Program-made: the position numbers and the translations under genes
The notes under the pieces: generated by a model
Databases searched by the model: none
The model's input: only the letters and a program-made list of their open reading frames with translations
Told to the model about the DNA's origin: nothing
Shown here: positions 1 to 9,483 of the stretch, in pieces
Layout of the letters: each line of letters opens with the position of its first letter
Position numbering within the stretch: position 1 is the first letter of the stretch
Source: a virus
Length of the DNA stretch: 64,000 nt
IMG/VR virus record: IMGVR_UViG_3300031857_000038
Coordinates: 54,794 to 118,793 of that record
Strand: one strand, 5' to 3'

Positions 1-716
1 TTGATGAAGAGCCTATGCCCTGGCTTGAGCTTAACATCAATAGCAATCTTGGTACTAAGAATATTCTTATCGACCGCTTAGCTAAAAAGGTTCGTAAGCT
101 ACAAGACGAAGGCAAAATCAGAACATTCAAATTGTTCACAAGCATGGACACCTGGGGCGAACGTGCAGAGTATATTCGCACAGGTCTTGAACTAGACTTA
201 TGGGAAAAGAATTTTCACACTTACTTGTCAGTCAGCGGTGCCCCCATCACATTCATGATCACATTCAATATCTTCTCAGTGACAAGCTTCAAGAGCTTAC
301 TGGAAAAGTTCTTAGAGTGGCGCAAGCAATACGGCTGGGACGAAGAACGCAAGCAACATATCATTCGCTTCGACACTCCATATCTACGTGAGCCTATTCA
401 GTATGATATGAACATTCTTCCTAAAGAAGAATTTATGCCCTATATGCACGATGCATTAAAGTTTATGGAAGACAATCTTGATGACACTCGGGCTGATGCA
501 TTCAGCACAATTGAATATGAAAAGTTCAAGAGAGTTGTTGACTATATGGCAGAAACAGTGTATAGTGAAGACAAGCTAATTGAAGGTCGCAGAGACTTCT
601 ATAATTGGTTTAATGAATTGGATGATCGTCGTGAGAATGATTTGTTGACTGTCTTCCCAGAAATGATGGATTTTTATAAATTATGTCAACAAGTAAATTT
701 GACGAACCCTCTCTGA
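1..716 (+). CDS. Radical SAM protein, C-terminal part (cut by window edge)
   Basis: The reading frame is open to the left edge, so the N-terminal half with the CxxxCxxC cluster motif lies outside the window. What remains matches the second half of the next two radical SAM proteins: a strand like LELNINSN (their LRYNTNAS and LNYTTNFS), then SMDTWGERAEYIRTG (their SIDHYGERAEYMRKG) and an amphipathic C-terminal region ending in a VFPEMMDFYKL segment. It is therefore the first of a tandem set of paralogues. The family uses S-adenosylmethionine and a 4Fe-4S cluster to generate a radical; the substrate is unknown. Its stop overlaps the start of the following small gene by 34 bases. Confidence 0.75.
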   Translation, partial: DEEPMPWLELNINSNLGTKNILIDRLAKKVRKLQDEGKIRTFKLFTSMDTWGERAEYIRTGLELDLWEKNFHTYLSVSGAPITFMITFNIFSVTSFKSLLEKFLEWRKQYGWDEERKQHIIRFDTPYLREPIQYDMNILPKEEFMPYMHDALKFMEDNLDDTRADAFSTIEYEKFKRVVDYMAETVYSEDKLIEGRRDFYNWFNELDDRRENDLLTVFPEMMDFYKLCQQVNLTNPL

Positions 717-943
717 GAACTAGAAAATGGGAGTGCATTGGTATTGATGGGCCTAGTCAAAATGCCATATATAATATTCGTGCGCAAGAAATTAGAGATT
801 GGATCAAAGAACAACCTACAGACATGTGGGCGCAGTATGGTATAGATGAGATTTACGAGGGTAAACCTATATCTGCAATGTTTGGGCAGAACTATGTCTT
901 TACAGAAGAAATGGAGGCGTGGTTCACGTTAAGATGGGTATGA
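683..943 (+). CDS. Small protein ending in WFTLRW (WxLRW-tail family)
   Basis: 86 residues of unknown function. It ends in EMEAWFTLRWV, a tail shared with at least eight other small proteins of this window (near 36.4, 36.7, 36.9, 39.5, 61.9, 62.1, 62.3 and 62.6 kb). The body contains an EIRDWIKEQ helix and a YVFTEE strand just before the tail, as in the other members, so this looks like a small alpha/beta fold whose last strand is the LRW segment. It overlaps both neighbours, which places it in the radical SAM operon. Confidence 0.7.
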   Translation: MSTSKFDEPSLRTRKWECIGIDGPSQNAIYNIRAQEIRDWIKEQPTDMWAQYGIDEIYEGKPISAMFGQNYVFTEEMEAWFTLRWV

Positions 944-2169
944 ACAAAGACTTTCTATTAAACGATAGCAAAACGTTTTGCATGTTCCCTTGGGTGCATC
1001 TCAATGCCACTCCTAAGGGAGATGTATATCCCTGCTGTAGCAATGACTACACAGACCCGGTTGGCAACACTAAAGATAACACACTGGAAGAAATCTTTAA
1101 CAGCCCTAAGATGAAAGAACTTCGGGTTGATATGCTTAATGAGAAGAAGAATAAGATTTGTGATTTCTGTTATAAGCATGAAGAAGCTGGCCCATATAGT
1201 TTCAGAAACTATAGCAAAGAACACTTTGGCAAATACTTTGATGAGATTGTTCCCTCTACGCAAGAAGACGGAACAGTAGACGAATTTAAAATGCGTTACT
1301 TTGATATTCGTTTCTCTAACATCTGTAACTTTAAGTGCAGAACATGTGGCTCAGAGTTTAGCTCTAAGTGGGGCGAAGAAATGAAAAAGAACTACGACCC
1401 TAATCATCCTGTATTAATTCACGTTGATGACAATAAGGGTACAGTTCTTGATGAAGTGCTAGAACATATTGAACATATCGACCTTGCATACTTTGCGGGT
1501 GGTGAACCATTAATCACCGAAGAGCATTATACTATGCTTGAAGCAATGATTCGTAAGGGTCGCACTGACATTACTCTACGTTATAACACTAACGCAAGTA
1601 ATATTAAGTATAAAAAACATGACGTACTTGATTTATGGAAGCACTTTAAAAAGATTGAATTAAGCTGTAGTATTGACCATTACGGCGAACGTGCTGAGTA
1701 TATGCGTAAAGGCACAGATTGGGGAGTTGTAGAGAGCAATCTACTAACATTCCGTGATTTGGACTATGTTAGTTTCCAATTGAATACGGTTTTCAGCATC
1801 TACAACTATCTCACTATAGGAGACTTTTATCAATATCTTAAGGATAAGAACATCGTAAGAACAGAAGACTGGTATCATTCGCTCTATCTTGCCGTACATC
1901 CTAATTATTATTGTGCTAAAAGTCTCCCTAAGGAATTAAAAACAGTAGCAGGCGAAAAAGCAATGGCATGGGCTAACGCTAACATGGATGACAAGACTTG
2001 TGTGCCTAGACTCGTAGTAGATGCAGTGAACTTTGCTAACGATACGGATCAGTGGGGTGAAGTCAGAGATAAGTTCTTGATGCACACTAGGTCAGTTGAC
2101 AGAATTAGAGGCGAAAACTTCTGGGAGACATTCCCCGAATTAAATAGATTGCAGGACTTAATGGAATGA
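940..2169 (+). CDS. Radical SAM protein (twitch/SPASM-like)
   Basis: About 409 residues. The radical SAM motif is CNFKCRTCG (CxxxCxxC) about one third into the protein, followed by FAGGEPL, the usual GGE segment that binds SAM. An additional Cys-rich N-terminal region (FCMFPWVHLNATPKGDVYPCC and later CDFCYKHE) precedes the core; it could hold an auxiliary Fe-S cluster, the reverse of the usual C-terminal SPASM order. I chose the ATG that overlaps the previous stop (ATGA); a GTG 21 bases upstream is also open. It is a paralogue of the genes on both sides. Substrate unknown; the context suggests sugar or peptide modification. Confidence 0.85.
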   Translation: MNKDFLLNDSKTFCMFPWVHLNATPKGDVYPCCSNDYTDPVGNTKDNTLEEIFNSPKMKELRVDMLNEKKNKICDFCYKHEEAGPYSFRNYSKEHFGKYFDEIVPSTQEDGTVDEFKMRYFDIRFSNICNFKCRTCGSEFSSKWGEEMKKNYDPNHPVLIHVDDNKGTVLDEVLEHIEHIDLAYFAGGEPLITEEHYTMLEAMIRKGRTDITLRYNTNASNIKYKKHDVLDLWKHFKKIELSCSIDHYGERAEYMRKGTDWGVVESNLLTFRDLDYVSFQLNTVFSIYNYLTIGDFYQYLKDKNIVRTEDWYHSLYLAVHPNYYCAKSLPKELKTVAGEKAMAWANANMDDKTCVPRLVVDAVNFANDTDQWGEVRDKFLMHTRSVDRIRGENFWETFPELNRLQDLME

Positions 2170-3443
2170 TTGATAAAAATAAAGTAGAAAAATTAGTTAC
2201 AGAAGGTAAGCACTTTTGCGTATTACCCTGGGTGCATTTTCATGCATGGCCCGACAAGCGAGTAATGCCTTGCTGCGTTGCTGACAGTAACATGCCAGTA
2301 GCTCAAATTGAGGGCGATCAATCTATTATTGAAATGATGAACAGCGACCGCTATAAGGAAATTCGTGAAGCAATGCTTGACGATATTGAAGTTCCTGAAT
2401 GTAAGCGTTGCTTTGACCTTGAGCTTATGGGTACATGGACTATGCGCCAATCACATAATCGTCGCAGAGGTCTTGACTATGTAAACTATATTGCTGAGAA
2501 CACACAAGAAGACGGCGCCCTCTCAGAGTTTGAAATGAAGTATATGGATATTCGTTTCAGTAATTTATGTAACATGAAGTGCCGCAGTTGTGGCCCAGAC
2601 TGTTCAAGTCAGTGGGCGCAAGAGTTTGTTGACAAGCGCGGTAAAGAAATGTGGGACGAACATTTCCCTAATCGTAAAATAGTCATTAACAATAACGATG
2701 ACCAAAAGTTTATGGTTAAGTTAAAGCCATATCTTGCTGATGTATCTGAAGTATATTTTGCTGGTGGCGAAATCATTATTACGCCAGAGCATTATGAATG
2801 CTTAGATTATTGGATTGAAAATGGTCAAGCAGATACAATTGAATTAAACTATACTACGAATTTCTCAACGCTGCACGGATATAAAGACAAGAACCTACTT
2901 GAGTATTGGAAGAAGTTCAAGAATATTCAAGTGTGGGCTTCATTAGATGCACACGGTGACTTAGCAGAATGTATTCGTAAGGGTACAGACTGGGACAAGA
3001 CTGTTGCTAATATCAAGAAGCTGCGTGAAGAACTACCGCATATTCAGTTTCAGATTACTCCTACTATTAGTATTTGGAATATCTTTAAGTTCCCTGACTT
3101 CTTTGATTATATGGTAGAAAACAAGCTGATTGATTTGACAATTAGTCCTAGATTTAATCTTGCTACAAGCCCCTGGTACGCTAACGTGATGATTCTTCCG
3201 AAACACGTAAAGAACAGACTGATTGAACTGTATAGAGTTTACCAAAACAAATACGGTAAAGACAATATGGATATCTATAATGGCTTCAAGATGATTATCT
3301 ATAATCTAAGCGTCGGCGACGAGAATAAGGGAGGAATCCTAGAGTTCAAGAAATTCAACGATGAGCTAGACGAATTCAGAAAAGAAAAGTTTGAAGACCT
3401 AGTTCCGGAAATTAAGGAAGTGTATGAGTGGGCCGCAAGTTAA
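2166..3443 (+). CDS. Radical SAM protein (twitch/SPASM-like), paralogue
   Basis: 425 residues, same layout as its upstream neighbour: N-terminal FCVLPWVHFHAWPDKRVMPCC, a CKRC pair, then the radical SAM core CNMKCRSCG and a GGE segment in YFAGGEIIITPEHY. The two proteins share long blocks (NTQEDG, MDIRFSNLCN, AECIRKGTDWD), which shows a recent tandem duplication. It starts with an ATGA overlap. Reductive SAM cleavage is expected; substrate and product cannot be read from the sequence. Confidence 0.85.
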   Translation: MIDKNKVEKLVTEGKHFCVLPWVHFHAWPDKRVMPCCVADSNMPVAQIEGDQSIIEMMNSDRYKEIREAMLDDIEVPECKRCFDLELMGTWTMRQSHNRRRGLDYVNYIAENTQEDGALSEFEMKYMDIRFSNLCNMKCRSCGPDCSSQWAQEFVDKRGKEMWDEHFPNRKIVINNNDDQKFMVKLKPYLADVSEVYFAGGEIIITPEHYECLDYWIENGQADTIELNYTTNFSTLHGYKDKNLLEYWKKFKNIQVWASLDAHGDLAECIRKGTDWDKTVANIKKLREELPHIQFQITPTISIWNIFKFPDFFDYMVENKLIDLTISPRFNLATSPWYANVMILPKHVKNRLIELYRVYQNKYGKDNMDIYNGFKMIIYNLSVGDENKGGILEFKKFNDELDEFRKEKFEDLVPEIKEVYEWAAS

Positions 3444-4390
3444 TTGCAATTGAAGCTCCAGAACCCTATCTAGCGGTTACATGGCAGGTAAACAATTTTT
3501 GTAACTTTAGTTGCAGTTATTGTAATCCTGGCAACTGGGCTGGGGCTAATCCCAACAACGGCAATCTTGATATCTACTTAAATAACTTGCGTATCATTAT
3601 CAACAAGTATGAAGATGCAGGCTATAAACACTTTAAGTTCTTTTTCAGCGGCGGCGAACCAACAGCATGGCGCAACTTTATTCCTATCTGTGAGTTTCTA
3701 CGAGCAGAAACAGAATGTACTATCGCAGTCAACACTAATCTATCACGCCCGCTAGCATGGTGGGAAAAGCATCACCATTTGTTTGATGATATCGTAGCAT
3801 CTTTTCACGTTGAACAAGCGAAGAAAGACCGCTACATTGAGAATTCATTGTACCTATGCGATAAGGTTAACTACATATCAAGTAAGATGCTAATGCATGA
3901 TGAACGCTTTTGGGAAGTAGTTGAGTTTGGTAATAGTCTAAAAGAAATACTACCTAATTACTTCATTGAATGGACTCCTTTATACGATGAGTTAAGTCAC
4001 GTTACTGGCCCATGGAAGTATAACGACCCTGCTAAAGAAGAATTCTTTAAGACGCATACTATTGAAATGCAACAGACCATTCCAAAGCCCAATAAAAGAG
4101 CAGAGACAAGCAGTTATAATAGATATAGTGACGGCACCACTAGCTCGTGTAATGCTAATGAATTGATTGTTAACAATCAGAATTACTTTAGCGGCTGGCA
4201 ATGTAGCGTCGGTGACTGCATCTTTATTAATCCTATAGGTGAAGTTAGTTTAGCAAGCTGCGGATTAGGTGGAAACATTGGACATATATTAGACGATATC
4301 AGTAAAGTAGGTCCAAAGAAAATCATGTGCTACAAAGAAATGTGCATGTGCGGTACTGATATTATCATTCCAAAAATTAAGGTAAACTGA
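3428..4390 (+). CDS. Radical SAM protein, shorter type
   Basis: 320 residues. CNFSCSYCN (CxxxCxxC) lies near residue 25, so unlike its two upstream neighbours it has no N-terminal Cys-rich domain. FFSGGEPTAW carries the GGE motif. Several Cys in the last third (CSVGDC, SCGLGGN, CYKEMCMCG) look like a C-terminal SPASM-type auxiliary cluster region. The start is GTG, overlapping the previous stop by 16 bases; no ATG fits better. Function unknown beyond radical SAM chemistry. Confidence 0.8.
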   Translation: MGRKLIAIEAPEPYLAVTWQVNNFCNFSCSYCNPGNWAGANPNNGNLDIYLNNLRIIINKYEDAGYKHFKFFFSGGEPTAWRNFIPICEFLRAETECTIAVNTNLSRPLAWWEKHHHLFDDIVASFHVEQAKKDRYIENSLYLCDKVNYISSKMLMHDERFWEVVEFGNSLKEILPNYFIEWTPLYDELSHVTGPWKYNDPAKEEFFKTHTIEMQQTIPKPNKRAETSSYNRYSDGTTSSCNANELIVNNQNYFSGWQCSVGDCIFINPIGEVSLASCGLGGNIGHILDDISKVGPKKIMCYKEMCMCGTDIIIPKIKVN

Positions 4391-5721
4391 TGGATAAAAC
4401 TAAAGTAGTATATAGTTGGATTGGCCCAAGAGGACCTATTTGGAATACTGAGTTACCCAATATATTGTCCCTCACTTGCGTATCGTTTAATGCTCAAGTT
4501 GACTCAAGGTTCTTTGGAGCAGATGACACGTGGCTAATGTTTTTCTCTCAGGCTACGGATCAATATGAAATGTACCCATCAGTAAATATTGAACGTGATG
4601 ATGAAAGACATTTTGTAATACCCTTTTCTTTAGTTTGGCGTACTGGATTTGAAAACTACTTCGTAGGTAGAACAGGTATATTGGAATATAGTCATGTTGA
4701 CGTTAAGCTGATTAACTTAGTCAGACAAAAAAATGGATATATCTTTATTGATTACAGTGTAGAAGCATTTGTTGAACCTAGACATTTAAACGCATTGCAC
4801 TCTTATTTTAGACACATACACGGTATCCCGCTACACAAGATTATATATCTTACTGGGGCAATCAACGCTAAACAAGTATACGAAGCTTATTGCACACGAA
4901 ATAATATACCTGATGATCCAGCTGAAAGGCTGACAATCATTCCATATGCTGCTAGTGAACATCTCTTTCTTAGAAATGCGGAAGAATGTTCTAACGAACC
5001 AGAGTATAATACTGAGATTGTTCCTGAAAAATTACTGCTGATGTGGAATCGCAGATATAGACCACATAGGGTGCAACTAGTAGCATTGCTAGAAAAAAAT
5101 AATCTAATTGACAGAAGCTATGTCAGTTTCCCCAACTGTCATGTTGAAACACCTACCATCACGTTCAGAGAAGAAGTTGAGCATATGGATTTGATTTATC
5201 AATTTGCACATATGGGCTTGAAACAAGAACATGTTGACACTCTAGCTAGTAAGTTGCCATTAGTACTAGATGACGAACAAAACATTGTGCAAATGTGCAG
5301 CGATGAAGGCAACGTCAGCCGACCTTACTATCAAAATAGTTTAATCAGTCTAGTAACTGAAACTAATTTCAATAGCAATGAAGTTACCCTTACTGAGAAA
5401 AGCTTCAAGCCATTAAAAGAAAAGCATCCGTTTATTTTAGTTGGTGCACCTGGCTGCTTGCAGGGTCTCAGAGACTTAGGCTATCAAACGTTCGGTGAGT
5501 TTTGGGATGAGAGCTATGATGATATTCTTGAACCAATTCCCAGAATGCGTAAGATTGATGAAGTACTACAAAGCATTGGTGAGTGGGATAATAATCAGAT
5601 ATTAGACTTCAAGCGTAGAGTAAAACCTATCATAGAACACAATTATCAGTTATTAAAGAATAGCTCAAGACACGACATAATGACAAAAATCAATAACGTC
5701 ATCAGAGGAAACAATGCGTAA
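4390..5721 (+). CDS. Glycosyltransferase-like protein, paralogue 1 of 4
   Basis: 443 residues. The C-terminal third carries the block that defines a four-member family in this window: VTETNF, then TEKSFKPLKEKHPFILVG, then LGYQTFGEFWDESYDD and a downstream Arg. The arrangement of a Glu-containing EKxF motif followed by a HPFxxxG strand resembles the nucleotide-sugar binding end of GT-B enzymes such as GT10 or exostosin-like transferases; this is an inference from motif shape. MWNRRYRPHR in the middle is also shared (LNRRWRVHR in the gene at 9480). It overlaps both neighbours by a few bases in a carbohydrate gene operon. Confidence 0.6.
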   Translation: MDKTKVVYSWIGPRGPIWNTELPNILSLTCVSFNAQVDSRFFGADDTWLMFFSQATDQYEMYPSVNIERDDERHFVIPFSLVWRTGFENYFVGRTGILEYSHVDVKLINLVRQKNGYIFIDYSVEAFVEPRHLNALHSYFRHIHGIPLHKIIYLTGAINAKQVYEAYCTRNNIPDDPAERLTIIPYAASEHLFLRNAEECSNEPEYNTEIVPEKLLLMWNRRYRPHRVQLVALLEKNNLIDRSYVSFPNCHVETPTITFREEVEHMDLIYQFAHMGLKQEHVDTLASKLPLVLDDEQNIVQMCSDEGNVSRPYYQNSLISLVTETNFNSNEVTLTEKSFKPLKEKHPFILVGAPGCLQGLRDLGYQTFGEFWDESYDDILEPIPRMRKIDEVLQSIGEWDNNQILDFKRRVKPIIEHNYQLLKNSSRHDIMTKINNVIRGNNA

Positions 5722-6697
5722 GACAATATTAGTTTGTGGAGCCGGCGGCTTTATTGGAAATTACTTAGTAGACAGTTTAAAAAGTCAAGGACATTATGTT
5801 GTTGGCACTGACTTAAAGAAGCCAGTATATAACGAAACTTCAGCGGATGAATTCTATATTAAAGATTTGAGAGACAAGGATAGCGTAGACTATCTATTGT
5901 ACCTGCACAATTATGACGAAGTATATCAGTTAGCAGCAGATATGGGCGGCGCCGGATATATCTTTACTGGCGAACATGATGCCGATATCATGCACAACTC
6001 AGTTACTATCAATTTGAATGTACTACGAGCAATGATTAAATCAGGCTGCAAGAAAGTATTCTATAGCTCAAGCGCATGTATGTATCCAGAGCATAATCAA
6101 CTTGACCCAGACAACCCTGTACTAAGTGAAGACAGCGCATACCCTGCTAACCCTGATAGTGAGTACGGTTGGGAGAAACTATTCAGCGAACGACTATACA
6201 TGACTTATGCTAAGAACTATGGCATAGATGTTCGTATCGCACGTTTTCATAATATATTCGGCCCTAATGGAAGCTGGGACAACGGCAAAGAAAAAGCGCC
6301 AGCCGCACTGTGTAGAAAAGTGGCACTTGCTGATGACAACGGTGAAGTAGAGATTTGGGGCCCGGGTAATCAGACACGAAGCTTTCTATACATTGATGAG
6401 TGTATAGAAGGTATTCATCGTATTATGAATAGTAACTATAATAAGCCAATTAATTTGGGTAGTGAACGAATGATTTCTATTAATGACCTCGTATTATTAA
6501 TTGCTAGCCTGACTAATAAGAAAGTCACTATTAAGAATATTCCAGGACCAATGGGAGTTATGGGTAGACGAAGTGACAATGCCTTAATTAAGAATGTCAC
6601 TGACTGGAAGCCTGACGAAGATTTAGAAACTGGATTGATTAAGACTTATCGCTGGATTAACGAACAGATTATGTTAGGTAAAAAGGACGATGAGTAA
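5714..6697 (+). CDS. GDP-mannose 3,5-epimerase-like SDR
   Basis: 327 residues, an extended short-chain dehydrogenase. The NAD-binding GAGGFIG motif is at the N-terminus and the catalytic set is SSSACMYP plus YGWEK (YxxxK). Beyond the generic fold, AADMGGAGYI, ARFHNIFGPNGSW, EKAPAALCRK and TRSFLYIDECIEG match GDP-mannose 3,5-epimerase of plants and bacteria closely, so GDP-L-galactose or GDP-L-gulose is the expected product. This gives the neighbouring transferases an activated sugar. Its ATG overlaps the previous stop. Confidence 0.85.
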   Translation: MRKTILVCGAGGFIGNYLVDSLKSQGHYVVGTDLKKPVYNETSADEFYIKDLRDKDSVDYLLYLHNYDEVYQLAADMGGAGYIFTGEHDADIMHNSVTINLNVLRAMIKSGCKKVFYSSSACMYPEHNQLDPDNPVLSEDSAYPANPDSEYGWEKLFSERLYMTYAKNYGIDVRIARFHNIFGPNGSWDNGKEKAPAALCRKVALADDNGEVEIWGPGNQTRSFLYIDECIEGIHRIMNSNYNKPINLGSERMISINDLVLLIASLTNKKVTIKNIPGPMGVMGRRSDNALIKNVTDWKPDEDLETGLIKTYRWINEQIMLGKKDDE

Positions 6698-7559
6698 CAA
6701 GTATATCATTGGTCTAGGCTGTAGCTGGACGCAAGGCGAAGGCGGCTACCCTGAGCATATTTGGGAACAGTATAATGGTCGCCCTCAGATTAGTTTGCGC
6801 GGACAATGCGACTATCATATACGACATTATGAACACGAGAACAGTTGGGTAAACGTATTATGCCGCGACCACTTTCCTGACTACACGCCCATTAATTTAG
6901 GCGTTAAGGGTATTGGCAATCGTGCTGCTATTGAGCAATTATATTTCTGTGATAGAGTAGACTTTGATAATAGTGAAGTCATTATAGTATTAATGCTTAG
7001 TGGCTTTGAGAGACTAGACTTACCCGCTACATTTAGCGACGGTGATCAACTAGACGATGGATATAGTAACGGAGATTATCGTCACTATAAATGGAATACA
7101 GCATGGCCCCACGATTCTGCAAATCTGTTTTGGAAAGCATATGCTAAAGAACTATACTCAGAAAAATTCGTTGCTACTGGGCAGTTGTTAGCGTTGTTAC
7201 ATTTGCAAGATTTCTGCAAAGCACATAACATTAAACTAGTTGTTGCCAATGCGTTTAATCAACGTAATCAAGGCATACTTGAATATCTGAAAGAAGAAAC
7301 TACTTCACTGTTTGACAAGTTCGATTGGGAATGCTATCTACACAATACTACAGACTATGTTGCATTCGTAGAGAAATTAGTTGAGCTAGACGGTGTCATA
7401 CCAAAAGAACAATGGCAAGGCTTTCATCAAGCATATTTTAATAGAACATGGCCAGCAAAATATCTTACAAATTGTGAGGGCGCACACCCTACTATCGACG
7501 GTTACAAAGTAATTGCAGACGAGCTTGCAAAGTTCATTAAATATAAGAACTATGCATAA
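6690..7559 (+). CDS. SGNH/GDSL hydrolase-like protein
   Basis: 289 residues. GLGCSWTQGEG supplies a GxS nucleophile block, INLGVKGIGNRAA fits the block with Gly and Asn, and GAHPTIDGYKVIADEL gives the C-terminal HPxxxGY segment of SGNH esterases (block V, normally with the catalytic Asp-x-x-His). The exact Asp-His pair is not clear here. Family members deacylate or acylate sugars and glycans. It is one of four SGNH-like genes in this block and overlaps the epimerase gene by 8 bases. Confidence 0.65.
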   Translation: MSNKYIIGLGCSWTQGEGGYPEHIWEQYNGRPQISLRGQCDYHIRHYEHENSWVNVLCRDHFPDYTPINLGVKGIGNRAAIEQLYFCDRVDFDNSEVIIVLMLSGFERLDLPATFSDGDQLDDGYSNGDYRHYKWNTAWPHDSANLFWKAYAKELYSEKFVATGQLLALLHLQDFCKAHNIKLVVANAFNQRNQGILEYLKEETTSLFDKFDWECYLHNTTDYVAFVEKLVELDGVIPKEQWQGFHQAYFNRTWPAKYLTNCEGAHPTIDGYKVIADELAKFIKYKNYA

Positions 7560-9483
7560 GAGAAAAATAAGCTTCGTAAATCCTAATTTTAATCAGGGTC
7601 CTAAGGAATTTAATGCCTATTATTTACCTTATACTTCCGCAGTGCTGTGGGCATACGCTAGTCAATTTGAACATATCAGTACTCACATTGAATTGGGTGA
7701 GTTTATTTGGCATAGAGAACCTATTGAAGACGTAGTTGAAAGATTAAAAGACCACGATATTGTTGCTCTATCAACATATATTTGGAATAGAAACTATAAT
7801 CACGTATTGGGTCGGGCACTTAAACTAGCCAATCCAGACATACTGATACTCAGTGGTGGCCCAGAGCCTCCCATTACTAATCCTAAATTCTTTGAGCTAT
7901 TCCCTTATATTGATATCTGTTCTATTCAAGAAGGTGAGAAATCTTTAAAAGCTATTCTAGAGCATTATCTTGATGGCAACACTGACTATACAGATATCAA
8001 GGGATTGTTAATCAATGTCGATGGTAAAGCAGTCAACACGGGCAATCCAGATCGTATTAGTGACCTTGATACTATCCCCAGCCCATATCTCGTTGGCATG
8101 TTTGACCACTTGTTTGAGAAGCATCCTGAAGTACGATGGAACGTTACATTAGAAACTAATCGCGGCTGTCCATATATGTGTACCTTCTGTGACTGGGGAA
8201 GCCTCACATATAGCAAAGTCAAGAAGTTTGATGAGACACGAGTATATAAAGAGCTTGAGTGGATTGGACAAAAGGGCTGCGACTTTGTAAGTATCACTGA
8301 TGCAAACTTCGGTATCTTCCCTGAGCGTGATATGGCTATCGCCCGCAAGCTTGTCGAAGTGCAGCAGCAATATAATAATCCAAAAGCGTACACAATATCT
8401 TGGGCAAAGAATCAAAAGAAAGAAGTAGTTGACATTGTTAAGATGTTGATATATGAAGGCGGTAGTAAGATTGGGCTTAATCTCTCAGTGCAGAGTATGG
8501 ACGAGCATACATTAGAGGTCATCAAGCGTAAGAATCTTGACACTAATAAGATTGAAGAAGTCTTTGATATGTGTGAAGAAAACAATATTCCATTGTACAC
8601 TGAGTTGATTCTTGGCTTGCCCGGCGAAACACTGGATACGTGGAAAGAGAATTTCTATAGACTGTACAAGGCTGGTAACCACACTGGCATCACTGTCTAT
8701 CAGGCACAGTTGCTTGAGAATGCTGAAATGAACTTGACCCAGCGTGAAAAATATCAACTAAAGGGCCAAATCGTATATGACTACTTGGTAGGAACATATA
8801 ACGAGCATGAAGTTCGTGAGGGTATCGAAGTTGTTACTTCAACTATTGATTTACCTATAGAAAAGATGAACGAAGCGCAAGTATTCAGTTGGTTTCAAAA
8901 CACATTTCACATTAATGGTATCACTAATTACATTAGTCGTGTACTATGCAAAAAATATGGCATTGAGTATAGCCAGTTCTATACTGACTTACTTGAATAT
9001 ATTAAAACAGATGAGTGGCTCAACAGCGAACTCGAACGTATCAGTGAGCATTATGCAAATTGGAATACTGAGGGTGCGATTGACCATGTTCCTATTCAGG
9101 GAATTGAGATACATGGCTGGAACTTGATACATAGCACTATCATTAATTTAGCTAACCTAGATATGCACGACCATGTATTCAATGTGCTTGAAGAATTCTT
9201 AAAGACTACCTATGAATTCTTACCCGAATCATTACTAAATGATTTAATGACAGTGCAAAGAAACTATCTAATCAAGTATAATGGCATACAATCATATCCT
9301 AGACTGGTAGAACTTAAACACGATATCTTTGGCTACGTACAGAATATGACTGAGTTAGACAGTGCTGCAACATATCACTTCGACTTCCCTGAGGATACTA
9401 ATATGTCACTGCAACAATTCTGTGAGCAAATATTCTTTGCACGTAGACGTAACTTTGGCAAAGCGTGGGTGACTAAATTATGA
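7552..9483 (+). CDS. B12-binding-type radical SAM protein
   Basis: About 643 residues. The N-terminal 150 residues form a Rossmann-like cobalamin-binding-type domain (VALSTYIWN, LILSGGPEPP, ICSIQEGE). The radical SAM core has RGCPYMCTFCDWG (CxxxCxxC) near residue 205, followed by ITDANFG and ELILGLPGET, typical of this class. The rest is a long alpha-helical C-terminal region. The classical DxHxxG cobalamin motif is not evident, so B12 may not be bound by the usual lower-ligand mode. I chose the ATG that overlaps the preceding stop; an earlier start would overlap by 47 bases. Confidence 0.8.
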   Translation: MHKRKISFVNPNFNQGPKEFNAYYLPYTSAVLWAYASQFEHISTHIELGEFIWHREPIEDVVERLKDHDIVALSTYIWNRNYNHVLGRALKLANPDILILSGGPEPPITNPKFFELFPYIDICSIQEGEKSLKAILEHYLDGNTDYTDIKGLLINVDGKAVNTGNPDRISDLDTIPSPYLVGMFDHLFEKHPEVRWNVTLETNRGCPYMCTFCDWGSLTYSKVKKFDETRVYKELEWIGQKGCDFVSITDANFGIFPERDMAIARKLVEVQQQYNNPKAYTISWAKNQKKEVVDIVKMLIYEGGSKIGLNLSVQSMDEHTLEVIKRKNLDTNKIEEVFDMCEENNIPLYTELILGLPGETLDTWKENFYRLYKAGNHTGITVYQAQLLENAEMNLTQREKYQLKGQIVYDYLVGTYNEHEVREGIEVVTSTIDLPIEKMNEAQVFSWFQNTFHINGITNYISRVLCKKYGIEYSQFYTDLLEYIKTDEWLNSELERISEHYANWNTEGAIDHVPIQGIEIHGWNLIHSTIINLANLDMHDHVFNVLEEFLKTTYEFLPESLLNDLMTVQRNYLIKYNGIQSYPRLVELKHDIFGYVQNMTELDSAATYHFDFPEDTNMSLQQFCEQIFFARRRNFGKAWVTKL

